Source: Bacillota bacterium
GTDB lineage: Bacteria > Bacillota > Clostridia > Acetivibrionales > DSM-1351
Direction: 5' to 3'
DNA: 64,000 bases
NCBI GenBank assembly: GCA_023397905.1
Contig: JAEWSZ010000009.1
Coordinates: 36,483-100,482, forward strand
Part shown: positions 53,511 through 62,020 of the stretch, piece after piece
How positions within the stretch are numbered: position 1 is the first letter of the stretch
Layout of the letters: each line of letters opens with the position of its first letter
Translations under genes and position numbers: made by a program
The notes under the pieces: model-generated
The model's input: the letters and a program-made list of their open reading frames with translations, nothing else
What the model was told of the DNA's origin: nothing
Databases searched by the model: none

Positions 53511-55574
53511 TCATATGTTGACCAGGTTTCCTATATTGAGTATGAGACTTATGCTCCCGTCTCCCAGAAGAGTACAGCCGGCCAGTCCTTCAACCCTTTT
53601 CATGTTTTTTATGTATGCCGGAAGCGTTTTGACCACCACCTGATGCTGGCCTAAAAGCTCATCCGCAAAGAGACACCTGGCTTTTCCGTCCTGTTCCACC
53701 ATGAGCATGATCCCCTTTGTCAGATCCGTTACATCTGTCTTTACATCGTACAGCCTGTGCAGGCGCAGGATCGGATAGCACTGCCCTCTGACCATGATCA
53801 TCTCATTTCCGTCGGGATCCTGGATGATGTCCCTTTCGTTGGCCTGGAAGGTCTCCTGGATGGAAATGGTGGGAAGGGTATATTTCGCAGTCCCTACCCG
53901 TATATTCATACCGTCTATGATGGCCAGCGTAAGAGGTATTTTCAGAGTTGTCACTGTCCCGGCCCCTTCAACGCTGTCTATGGAAACAGAGCCTCCCACC
54001 GCTTCCAGATTCTTTGTCACCACATCCATGCCCACTCCGCGGCCTGAAAATTCTGTAACATTATCATTGGTGGAAAAGCCCGGGAGGAAAATCAGGTTGT
54101 ATATTTCCTTGTCCGTCATGTCGCTTTCCGGTTTGTCAACCAGCCCATGCTCCATGGCTTTTTTTAATATTTTTTCCCTGCTGAGTCCCTTGCCGTCGTC
54201 CCTGACTATTACCAGAACGTCATTTCCGGCATTCTGGGCTTCCAGGGTTACCTGGCCTTTTTCCGGTTTCCCGTTGTCCAGTCTTATTTCCGAAGCTTCT
54301 ATTCCATGGTCTATGGAATTGCGTACCAGATGCATCAGGGGATCGGAAATGTGTTCTATAATGTTCTTGTCCACCTCTGTTTCCTCTCCTATGAGGTTAA
54401 GCTGCACTTCCTTGCCCAGTTTCCGCTCCATGTCCCTGACAATCCGGTGCATTTTATGGAAAGTGGCCGACAGCGGCACCATGCGTATGGACATGACCAT
54501 GTCCTGCATTTCGCCTGTGATTTTCCTGAGCTGGCGGGCGGCTTTATAAAAGCTGTTGAGCTGCACGTCCTTTAGTTCCGGATTTTGGGTGACCATGGCC
54601 TCGGCAATCACCATTTCCCCCATCAGATCCATCAGCTTGTCCAGTTTTACCACATCAACGCTGATAATGCTCTGATGGGCATTCCTGCCGTCGTTTTGCT
54701 CCCTGTCCTGCGGCTCCTGGGCCTGCAGCCCCGGTATTTTTACCGGTGCCTCCCTGACAGCCCTTATCTGCTGCTGTTCAAGCTGCCAGGATATCTGTTC
54801 GCTTTCCATCTCAGTAAGTTCAAATTTATTTACAAAGGCTATGCCTTTAAAAAAATCCTGCATTTCCCCATAGCTTTTTTCGGTTCTGATAAACAGCCTG
54901 AAGCCCTGTTCCCTTATAACCTGTATGCTATCGGTGTTTTCAATGATGTCTTCCGGCTGGTAGCTGCATTCCTCCGCCATTTCCTTCAAATTGTGAACGA
55001 TGGCGTAAGCCCTTATATTCTCCATCTGGCTGCCTTCATCAAAATATATGGCCGCCTCATAGCCTTTCAGCCTGGTACTTTTATCCTCTCTCATGTGGCA
55101 CAAATAGTACTGCTGCGCTTCCGGAGCTTCTTCCCTTGTATCCTTGACACCGCAACCGTTTTTTTTCCCTTTGATGGAAGCCAGAAAATCCTTGATATTT
55201 TCAATCAGGCTTGAGGGGTCTCCGTCCAGGCTGTCTGCATTTTTTACCTTTTCCAGCTCCAGTTTAATGAAATCCACGCCTTCCAGAACCAGATCTGAGA
55301 GAGCGCTGCAGTCTACATTATCAGGTTTTTCTTCCCGTATGAAATAGAAAAGATCCTCCATGGCATGTGCCAGCGCTGCGATATTGTTGCACAGCATCAT
55401 TGCGGAAGAACCTTTTATTGTATGCATTATCCTGAAAATCTCATTTACCGTATCAGGTGAAAAGCAACTGGCTTTCTCACTTAACAGTATGGATTTTTCC
55501 AGCTGTTCTATGTTTTGTGTGGTTTCATAAATAAATATGTCCAGCATGGGTTCGTTTGAAAAACCGTTTTCCAA
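53511..55574 (-). CDS. cheA: Chemotaxis histidine kinase CheA
   Basis: A 687-residue hub kinase. The P1 HPt domain carries the phospho-His in MHTIKGSSAM (about residue 51). A middle region (about 145-270) is in the place of P2. A dimerisation domain starts at SVDVVKLDKLMDLMGEMVIAE (cut: residues about 300-320). The P4 ATPase domain has LVRNSIDHGIE and DDGKGLSREKI, and GRGVGMDVVTKN. The P5 CheW-like domain begins at LAIIDGMNIRVG. It is the only CheA in the window. The start is TTG at 55574 with AAAGGAGG seven bases upstream. Confidence 0.96.
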   Translation of the reverse strand: MENGFSNEPMLDIFIYETTQNIEQLEKSILLSEKASCFSPDTVNEIFRIMHTIKGSSAMMLCNNIAALAHAMEDLFYFIREEKPDNVDCSALSDLVLEGVDFIKLELEKVKNADSLDGDPSSLIENIKDFLASIKGKKNGCGVKDTREEAPEAQQYYLCHMREDKSTRLKGYEAAIYFDEGSQMENIRAYAIVHNLKEMAEECSYQPEDIIENTDSIQVIREQGFRLFIRTEKSYGEMQDFFKGIAFVNKFELTEMESEQISWQLEQQQIRAVREAPVKIPGLQAQEPQDREQNDGRNAHQSIISVDVVKLDKLMDLMGEMVIAEAMVTQNPELKDVQLNSFYKAARQLRKITGEMQDMVMSIRMVPLSATFHKMHRIVRDMERKLGKEVQLNLIGEETEVDKNIIEHISDPLMHLVRNSIDHGIEASEIRLDNGKPEKGQVTLEAQNAGNDVLVIVRDDGKGLSREKILKKAMEHGLVDKPESDMTDKEIYNLIFLPGFSTNDNVTEFSGRGVGMDVVTKNLEAVGGSVSIDSVEGAGTVTTLKIPLTLAIIDGMNIRVGTAKYTLPTISIQETFQANERDIIQDPDGNEMIMVRGQCYPILRLHRLYDVKTDVTDLTKGIMLMVEQDGKARCLFADELLGQHQVVVKTLPAYIKNMKRVEGLAGCTLLGDGSISLILNIGNLVNI

Positions 55575-55636
55575 TCTACTTCCTCCTTTGTTTGCACAGT
55601 GCGGCGGTTGCCGGTATTTATCCTTTTTAAGACAAT

Positions 55637-55683
55637 AAAAAAACAGTCTGCTACATATAAAAAATAGTACAGCTGTTTTTTTT
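55637..55683. terminator. Bidirectional terminator between LuxR-type gene and cheA
   Basis: Arms AAAAAACAG and CTGTTTTTT with inner CTG/CAG and CTA/TAG pairs and small bulges. On the minus strand a T7 tract follows, so it ends the LuxR-type gene transcript and makes cheA a separate unit. Confidence 0.7.
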
Positions 55684-55684
55684 C

Positions 55685-55712
55685 TTTTGCATACCCCGTT
55701 TCGGGGTATTTT
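55685..55712. repeat. Palindromic repeat, copy 2 (between genes)
   Basis: Identical over 28 bases to the copy at 49585-49612: stem ATACCCCG (55691-55698), loop TTT, stem CGGGGTAT (55702-55709). It lies directly after the LuxR-type gene and before the terminator at 55637-55683. Confidence 0.85.
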
Positions 55713-55718
55713 ATGTTT

Positions 55719-58199
55719 TTAGAAATCTTTAAGAACCAATTCCGACTTTGAATGAACATCCAGTTTGCTGTATATACTTTTCAGAATAGTTTTGACAGTG
55801 GCCTCGGATATGTACAGCTTATCGGCGATTTCCCTGGCGCTGAGCCTGTCTCTGGCAAACATGGCAATCTCTCTTTCCCGTGGCGTCAAAGGCGATTTTA
55901 CCGAAAAGATAGCTTTCTTTATAATGCTCACACCCTTTTCCTGGCGTTTGCAAAGCTCTGTCAGCGCATTCAGCCCTTTTCTGTCGTCGACGGAGCCCTT
56001 CAGGGTTTCCAGCAGCGGATCCAGTACGCCTCCCTGCTGGGCGAAGGGGAGATATATCTTGTCGGGCAGCGAAATGTCAAGGGCCTGTTTCAGATACTCC
56101 TGCGCCTCCTGGTCATTTCCGCAGTTATGCTTTGCCACGGCAAGATATATGAGATTCAGCACCCGCGGCATCATATAAGGCGCACTTCCCGCCATATCAA
56201 TAACGGACTGTGAAATGCCGTAAAGCTCATTGTACCGTTTTTCCAGCAGCAGAACCTTTGAATGGAGCATCTGGGCAAAGGGAATGGCCGGAGTATACAA
56301 TGTTTTCTTGATACTTTCCATATTGCAGAACCACTTTGACACATTGTCCATAACTCCCAGAATCAGGCTCAGATGCGACACGCAGAAATCCACCATGCGC
56401 ATTAAATATAAATTTGTATTTTCCTTGCCGTAATTCTGTATATTCTCCACGGCAATAAAATAGCCCTCTGCGTCTCCCCGCAGAATGGCAATTCGTGCCA
56501 GAACCAGTTCGGCGCACAGGCATATGCTGGTCTGACTGTAATTACGGGCGTCATACAGCGCCTTGTGGCACAGTATCTCTGCCTCGTCGTCCTCCCCCCT
56601 CATGAGCATGGCCTCGGCTCCCATAACGCTGCTTGCCCCAGCTCCGTGTCCCCGGGTCAGCTTATGGTAGTACGACTTGTGTTCAAGGCTCCTGAGTTCA
56701 TCTTCCAGATGGCCCGATTCGCGCCAGAACATGTTAAGAATGGAGGTACAGCCGAAGGTATAAGGCATATCTCTCATCAATATGCTGCTGGGTCCCGCCA
56801 GAACTTCCCACGCAGCCTTATGCCCCTCATTCATCTTTTCAATATCGTTAAATGCCATAAAGGATGTCAGAAGCATATGCTCTCCCTTTATCCGCCTGAG
56901 CTCATCGCAGCTGAACCCCTGATTTTTCTCGATCACCGACCCGATCAGCCGGTAAAGCTTCTGATATATTTCACACTGCCCGCTTAAAAGCATGGGGTAT
57001 GCAAACATCAGCATTATAAAAGGGTATCTGCACAGCGTTTCTTCTGGACACGCATTTGCAACCGACGCAACGAACTCCAGCAATTTCTTTTCCTTCTGGT
57101 TTTCCAGGTATTCACCGTCAAGAGGCAGGGACAGAAGGGCGTCAAAATCCCCCACCTGAAAGAAAAACTGTGCGGCCGTATAAAACTGCGCTATGGCGGC
57201 ATAGGACTGTCCCGCCCTGCGGAGTATCCGCTTCTGAAAATCCTCGGGATAGTAGTGATAAAAACGGTTCCTCAAATAGTCCTGCAAAATACTGTGCATG
57301 GTGTATACGCCCTTGTCGGGATAGTAGCGTATGAAGTCGTTGTATTTGAGCAATTCCTCAATGTTTTCCGGCAGGACCTCTTCATTTATCATAATTGCCG
57401 CCTGGAGCGGAGCAAAGCTATCCATCACTGAAACCGAAAGCAGAAAATCCTTTTCTTCCGGCATAAGCCTGTTCCATATGGCAGTCTCCACTAGATGCTC
57501 TATATCCGGGGTGTTATCCAGAGAACCGTTTTCGGCATAATTGATTATTTGCAGCCGGATAGCCGACACCCAGCCCTCCGTACCTGTAAACACCCGTTCC
57601 AGCTCACTGTCGCTCAGCCTGATGCCTTCCATTCTGAAAAGGCTGGCAGTGCCCTCCCTGTCAAAAAAAAAGGAGGCTGAATCAATGGTGTGTATATTTG
57701 CATTATGAATCATGCGCTGATGATTGTTTATAATTTGTTGGGTGATAAATATTATGTGCAGGTCGGAACACTCATGCATGGAAAAAACGCTGATGAGCTC
57801 CCTGGGAATATCGCTGCACACCAGCTGGTAATTATCTATTACCAGGTATGTCTCGGCTGCGCATTGAAAATTTCTGAGAGCCGAGGTCACCTGCATCAGC
57901 GTATCTATGGCCGGAACCCCCATCTTTTTAAGGCCTGCGGCCGCTTCCCTATTCGCGTTTGCAAGGAGTTCGCAAATGCCTGCCCACGCAGCCTCCACCG
58001 GTTCACCCAGACAGGTATACCAGTATTCGCATGCGTCATGGGCAAGGTATTCTTTCAGGTATTCCCTGATGGCTGTGGTCTTTCCAAAACCTGATGGCGC
58101 CTCCACAATAGTCAGAGGATGGTAAGGTATTTTATCAAGCTGTCTTTTAAGTCTGTCTGAAAAGTAGTACATCTTTTGCTGGTTTGCTTTCTTATCCAT
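55719..58199 (-). CDS. Large LuxR-family regulator, MalT-like (STAND ATPase)
   Basis: An 826-residue regulator of the MalT/LAL class. The Walker A motif is EAPSGFGKTTAIREYL near residue 34, with YLVIDNYQLV as Walker B. A winged-helix part and a long TPR-like helical region (about 350-740) follow. The C-terminal LuxR helix-turn-helix is LTPREREIAMFARDRLSAREIADKLYISEATVKTIL (about 763-798, only the motif matters). Such proteins act as ligand-triggered ATP switches. Placed directly upstream of cheA on the same strand, it is a candidate activator of the chemosensory genes; this is inference. Confidence 0.93.
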   Translation of the reverse strand: MDKKANQQKMYYFSDRLKRQLDKIPYHPLTIVEAPSGFGKTTAIREYLKEYLAHDACEYWYTCLGEPVEAAWAGICELLANANREAAAGLKKMGVPAIDTLMQVTSALRNFQCAAETYLVIDNYQLVCSDIPRELISVFSMHECSDLHIIFITQQIINNHQRMIHNANIHTIDSASFFFDREGTASLFRMEGIRLSDSELERVFTGTEGWVSAIRLQIINYAENGSLDNTPDIEHLVETAIWNRLMPEEKDFLLSVSVMDSFAPLQAAIMINEEVLPENIEELLKYNDFIRYYPDKGVYTMHSILQDYLRNRFYHYYPEDFQKRILRRAGQSYAAIAQFYTAAQFFFQVGDFDALLSLPLDGEYLENQKEKKLLEFVASVANACPEETLCRYPFIMLMFAYPMLLSGQCEIYQKLYRLIGSVIEKNQGFSCDELRRIKGEHMLLTSFMAFNDIEKMNEGHKAAWEVLAGPSSILMRDMPYTFGCTSILNMFWRESGHLEDELRSLEHKSYYHKLTRGHGAGASSVMGAEAMLMRGEDDEAEILCHKALYDARNYSQTSICLCAELVLARIAILRGDAEGYFIAVENIQNYGKENTNLYLMRMVDFCVSHLSLILGVMDNVSKWFCNMESIKKTLYTPAIPFAQMLHSKVLLLEKRYNELYGISQSVIDMAGSAPYMMPRVLNLIYLAVAKHNCGNDQEAQEYLKQALDISLPDKIYLPFAQQGGVLDPLLETLKGSVDDRKGLNALTELCKRQEKGVSIIKKAIFSVKSPLTPREREIAMFARDRLSAREIADKLYISEATVKTILKSIYSKLDVHSKSELVLKDF

Positions 58200-58268
58200 C
58201 TATCTTTCTCCAATCCTAATGTAAGGATGGGGAAAATGTTCTACGATTACGTCTCCCATCATAGTTAA

Positions 58269-58297
58269 ATTATGCCATAATTTACGACATATTTCAA
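58269..58297 (-). promoter_or_regulatory. Promoter of the LuxR-type gene
   Basis: On the minus strand TTGAAA (58292-58297), 17-base spacer ending in TGG, CATAAT (58269-58274), with an extended -10. It lies about 70 bases before the start codon. Confidence 0.6.
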
Positions 58298-58367
58298 CAA
58301 CATATGCACATAAATGACATTGTATAATATTCTGTTATACCTGACGCCGTTAAAGCATAACCCGGCA

Positions 58368-58994
58368 TTATACCCTGTTGATACCCGCCATTCTTATAAG
58401 CGTGACATTGATGTAATACTCTATAAGCCTCTCTTTCCGGAGCTCATCCAGATCTTTTTCCACATGCAGTTTTATTATAAGCCCCAATACCGAGGCTACG
58501 ATCATCTGGGCAGCCAGCTCGATTTCTCCTTCTTCCGCCTTCTCATTCCCGGGGATTTCCCTGAGACAGCCGCAAAGGAAGGATAACGGCCGGTTGCCGC
58601 CGGAAGCCCCCTGAAACATGGAAGCGGTGTAATACAGCACTTCCGGGGAGCTGTTCAGCTGTGCCCATATATAATAGTCTTTCATATCCAGCGCAGTGCG
58701 GATATAGCTCCTCATAGACCCCTTAAGCCTTTCTTCCGGTTCCCCCCAGGGATGTCCGGCATCTGAAAGCGCCTTCAGTATCTTTTTGTAGTTATCTGTC
58801 ATAATCTGATTTACAATATCATCTTTATCCCGGAAATAGTGGTATACGATCGAAGGGGAATACTCTATCCGTCCGGCTATTTTCCTGATGGAAAGCTTCT
58901 GGATACCCTCCTGCAAAACTATCTCCTCAGCAGTTTTCAGAATAAGCCTGCGCAACTCCCGGCGCCCGCGTTCCTTACGTTCTTCTATCCCCAT
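58368..58994 (-). CDS. TetR family transcriptional regulator
   Basis: A 208-residue repressor. The helix-turn-helix region reads ILKTAEEIVLQEGIQKLSIRKIAGRIEYSPSIVYHYFRDKDDI in pattern (residues about 17-60), with YHYFRDKDD as the typical end. The ligand domain is family-typical but not assignable. An ATG at 59000 touches GGGAG, so the ATG at 58994 is preferred. It is divergent from a membrane-protein gene, with two palindromes in the shared promoter region, suggesting it represses both itself and that gene. Confidence 0.92.
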   Translation of the reverse strand: MGIEERKERGRRELRRLILKTAEEIVLQEGIQKLSIRKIAGRIEYSPSIVYHYFRDKDDIVNQIMTDNYKKILKALSDAGHPWGEPEERLKGSMRSYIRTALDMKDYYIWAQLNSSPEVLYYTASMFQGASGGNRPLSFLCGCLREIPGNEKAEEGEIELAAQMIVASVLGLIIKLHVEKDLDELRKERLIEYYINVTLIRMAGINRV

Positions 58995-59024
58995 TGACAT
59001 CTCCCGCTTTGTAATATATGATAA

Positions 59025-59039
59025 TTTTGAACACTGTTC
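59025..59039. promoter_or_regulatory. TetR-type operator 1
   Basis: Perfect palindrome TTGAACA-C-TGTTCAA. It lies just downstream of the -10 box of the TetR gene. Confidence 0.7.
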
Positions 59040-59041
59040 AA

Positions 59042-59070
59042 TAATTTTACACTGTTAAAAAGCATAAGTC
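59042..59070 (-). promoter_or_regulatory. Promoter of the TetR gene
   Basis: On the minus strand TTGACT (59065-59070), 17-base spacer, TAAAAT (59042-59047). Both operators overlap or adjoin it, fitting autorepression. Confidence 0.65.
59044..59057. promoter_or_regulatory. TetR-type operator 2
   Basis: TTTACA-C-TGTTAA(A), the same pattern as operator 1 with one mismatch between arms. Its centre is 18 bases from that of operator 1, and both share the core ACACTGTT. Confidence 0.6.
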
Positions 59071-59118
59071 AAGATTGCCAGAATTATTAAATTATATAAG
59101 AAACGGAGCAGCAACGCC

Positions 59119-59991
59119 ATGAAAAACAGAAAATCAATAAGCCTGCTGACAGCAATAATAGCAGTGCTGTCGCTCATTGCCGCCGTTTGCGGAATAATTC
59201 CCGGACAGGGTCCCGGCTATGAATATAAATCCATACACGGGCAGATCATCTCCATATACGGAAAAGGGCTGTACCAAAACGACTCCTCTGCAGTGGCCAT
59301 ACAGGCCATCGGACAGGATGCCGTAACCATACTGTTCGGCATACCGCTGCTCATTGTTTCCCTCTACTTTGCCAGGAAGGGGCATATCAAAGGCAGGCTG
59401 CTGCTGACCGGGGCCCTGGGATATTTCCTGTATACCTATGCCTCCTACTCGTTTCTGAGCATGTACAATCCGCTTTTTCTGGTATATGTGGCCTTGATGT
59501 CCTTGAGCCTGTTTGCTTTCGTACTTTCAATAATATCCTTTGACATGGAAAATCTGCACCTTTACTTCAGCGGCAGGCTGCCTGTAAAGGTCATAGGAGG
59601 TTTTCTGATTTCAATAGCCTGCCTTCTGGGCCTCATGTGGCTGAAAGCCATCCTGACGCCGCTGTTAAGAGGTGCTGCCCCCGAAGCTCTGGAACACTAC
59701 ACCACTCTGACCATTCAAGCGCTGGATCTGGCATTCGTGGTCCCAACGGCCATACTGTCCGGAATCCTGCTGATTAGAAAGAAATCCTTCGGCTACCTGC
59801 TTGCAACGGTCATGACTGTAAAAGAAACCGCATTGCTGGCCGCAATTACCTCCATGATCATTGCACAGGCCATATCCGGCGTACATATAGAGCCTGTCCA
59901 GGTATTGCTCTTTTTGCTGTTCGACATGGTTATCGCCGCTTGCCTGGTTCTCATCATGAGGAATATAAAAGAACCCCGGCGGATTGATTGA
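59119..59991 (+). CDS. Eight-helix membrane protein, unknown function
   Basis: A 290-residue integral membrane protein not recognised from sequence. About eight helices can be seen: near residues 8-29, 73-88, 95-115, 118-144, 155-178, 197-219, 229-254 and 260-280. A loop of about 40 residues outside follows the first helix (PGQGPGYEYKSIHGQ). No transporter or enzyme motif was found. Divergence from a TetR gene with shared operators suggests induction by a small molecule, perhaps for export or membrane adaptation. Confidence 0.8.
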   Translation: MKNRKSISLLTAIIAVLSLIAAVCGIIPGQGPGYEYKSIHGQIISIYGKGLYQNDSSAVAIQAIGQDAVTILFGIPLLIVSLYFARKGHIKGRLLLTGALGYFLYTYASYSFLSMYNPLFLVYVALMSLSLFAFVLSIISFDMENLHLYFSGRLPVKVIGGFLISIACLLGLMWLKAILTPLLRGAAPEALEHYTTLTIQALDLAFVVPTAILSGILLIRKKSFGYLLATVMTVKETALLAAITSMIIAQAISGVHIEPVQVLLFLLFDMVIAACLVLIMRNIKEPRRID

Positions 59992-60010
59992 TTTACCCTT
60001 CTGCCGCCGC

Positions 60011-60622
60011 TCAATAAACCCATGGCCTCAGCTTTCTGTCCCGGGCCGCAAAATCCTTTATCCCGCTCTTTCTTTTGAGGGTCATCCCCACGTTGTCAAG
60101 GCCCTCCATCAGCATTGTGCGGCGCAGCGGCTCTATCCCGAAGGGAATTATTTCTCCGTGAGATGTTGCTATCTCCTGCCTTTCAAGATTGATTTCCAGC
60201 GGATTCAGCCCGGCGACTTCCTCCGCAAGCTTCTCCACAAGCTCCTTCTGAAGAGATATGGGCAGGACACCTACCTGAAAGCAGTTCTTAAAAAATATGC
60301 CCCCAAAGCTGGAGCCTATGAGGCAGCGTATGCCCAATTTTGCAATTGCTTTAGGTGCTGTCTCCCTTGAACTGCCCCCTCCAAAATTTTCTCCCACCAG
60401 CATTATTTCAGCATTTTTATACTGCGGCTGATTCAGGGGAAAATCCGGGTCCGGTTTTCCCGTATCCGCATTTCCCCCGATGAAGCGGTATGGCTCAAAG
60501 GCGTATTTTTCCAGTTTTGTAGGGCTGGACAGCATCCTTTTCATGGGAGTGATTATATCCGTATCTACATTGGGCATAAGCCACGGCACCGCAAGGCTTT
60601 TTACAATTTCAAACTTTTTCAT
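60011..60622 (-). CDS. Aconitase-superfamily hydro-lyase, small subunit (LeuD-like)
   Basis: A 203-residue small (swivel-domain) subunit of a LeuCD/homoaconitase-type hydratase. The start has DTDIITPMKRM, the usual LeuD segment. The substrate-recognition loop reads GENFGGGSSRETAPKAI, where LeuD proteins normally have NFGCGSSREHAP: Cys becomes Gly and His becomes Thr. This points to a substrate other than isopropylmalate. CLIGSSFGGIFFKNCFQVG follows. It pairs with the large subunit 15 bases upstream. No other leucine genes are present. Confidence 0.85.
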   Translation of the reverse strand: MKKFEIVKSLAVPWLMPNVDTDIITPMKRMLSSPTKLEKYAFEPYRFIGGNADTGKPDPDFPLNQPQYKNAEIMLVGENFGGGSSRETAPKAIAKLGIRCLIGSSFGGIFFKNCFQVGVLPISLQKELVEKLAEEVAGLNPLEINLERQEIATSHGEIIPFGIEPLRRTMLMEGLDNVGMTLKRKSGIKDFAARDRKLRPWVY

Positions 60623-60637
60623 GGCGCTCTCTCCCCC

Positions 60638-62020
60638 TCACTCGATACTTCCGCTCAGAGCGGACATTACTGCGGTATACGGGCTCGCCAGATGCGTGCG
60701 CGCCCCCGGTCCCTGCCGGCCGATAAAGTTGCGGTTGGTTGTGGATACGCAGCGGTGTCCTTCCGGAACCCGTTCCCCATTGCAGCCGCCGCACAGGGAA
60801 CAGCAGGGCTCCCCCCATACAAAGCCGGCTTTTTTTATTATCACGTCAAGGCCCTGTTTCTCGGCCTGGCGCTTCACCTGCATGGAGCCCGGGACTACCC
60901 ATGCCGTCACACCTTTTGCCACATGCCTGCCTTCGACCAGCTCTGCCACCTGTTTTATATTTGAAAGCCTGCCGTTTGAACAGGAGCCTATAAACACCTG
61001 TTGTACAGCAGTTCCTTTTATCGGCCGCCCAGGGGTCATATCCATATAGTCATAGGCTTCCTCAAAGCTGCGGCGGTCTTTTTCGGTCATTGCTCCGTCC
61101 GCGGCGGGTATTTCACCGTCTACCGAAACCGTATGGGCCGGGGTAATACCCCAGCTTACCTGGCGCCCTATGCCGCTGACGTCAACGGTAACACTTTTTT
61201 CAAATGTGCTGCCGGCTGTGGAGGCCACTTTGCGGCAATGGGCCTTCAGGGCTTCCATCCCGGCGCCTTTGGGAGCAAATTCCCGGCCTTCGATATATTC
61301 AAATGTCGTTTCATCGGGAGAGATCAGGCCGTATTCCGAGCCCAGTTCCACGGTGAGATTGCACAAGGTCATGCGCTGCTCCATATCCATTTTGGCTATG
61401 ACCTCCCCCGTATATTCCACTGCATATCCTATGCCGAAATCCACGCCTTTTTCCGCAATGATATTCAGGATTATATCCATGGGGCCCACGTTTTCCCCCA
61501 GCTCTCCGGTCAATTCTATCCGCATGGTTCCGGGCTTTTTTACAATGAGGCACTGGGTGGCCAGCACATGATACAGCTCCGACGAACCCACTCCCCAGGC
61601 CAGGGCTCCCAGCGCCCCATGGGTGCAGGTATGGCTGTCTCCGCATACAATGGTCATCCCCGGCAGGGACAGGCCAGTTTCAGGGCCTGTCACATGCACG
61701 ATACCCTGCCTGGCGTCGTCGAGGCCGAACATTCTGATGCCGAAAAGCCTGCTCCCCAGTGAAAACAGCGGAAGCAGCTTTGCGCTGACCGGAGAATCTT
61801 TCTTTGTGCGGCCCGGCCCGGTAGACAGGGTATGGTCGGGTATGGCAAAGACATGAGCCCTGTTCATGGGCCGTTTCGCTGCTTTAGCCAGCATCAGCAT
61901 TGCCGGCGGGCCGCTCAGGTCATGCAGATAGCAGCGGTCAACGGCAATCAGGTAATTATTGGGGTCCAGCTGTTCTACGGTGTGCATCTCCCAAAGGTTT
62001 TCAAACAGATTGTTTCCCAT
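60638..62020 (-). CDS. Aconitase-superfamily hydro-lyase, large subunit (LeuC-like)
   Basis: A 460-residue [4Fe-4S] dehydratase subunit. Cluster ligands are the Cys in IGSCSNGRLSN and two in PCCSLCGGCNGE; substrate-side residues lie in CVSTTNRNFIGRQGPGARTH. CGDSHTCTHGALGA is the conserved N-terminal loop. With the LeuD-like subunit it would hydrate or dehydrate a 2- or 3-hydroxy acid such as methylcitrate, dimethylmalate or citramalate. Its ATG overlaps the stop of the PrpD-type gene by one base. Confidence 0.9.
   Translation of the reverse strand: MGNNLFENLWEMHTVEQLDPNNYLIAVDRCYLHDLSGPPAMLMLAKAAKRPMNRAHVFAIPDHTLSTGPGRTKKDSPVSAKLLPLFSLGSRLFGIRMFGLDDARQGIVHVTGPETGLSLPGMTIVCGDSHTCTHGALGALAWGVGSSELYHVLATQCLIVKKPGTMRIELTGELGENVGPMDIILNIIAEKGVDFGIGYAVEYTGEVIAKMDMEQRMTLCNLTVELGSEYGLISPDETTFEYIEGREFAPKGAGMEALKAHCRKVASTAGSTFEKSVTVDVSGIGRQVSWGITPAHTVSVDGEIPAADGAMTEKDRRSFEEAYDYMDMTPGRPIKGTAVQQVFIGSCSNGRLSNIKQVAELVEGRHVAKGVTAWVVPGSMQVKRQAEKQGLDVIIKKAGFVWGEPCCSLCGGCNGERVPEGHRCVSTTNRNFIGRQGPGARTHLASPYTAVMSALSGSIE

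Noticed and set aside
60011..62020. Calling the pair leuC and leuD of leucine synthesis
   Set aside because: No leuA or leuB is present, the small-subunit loop is altered, and the operon partners are PrpD- and PrpB-like.
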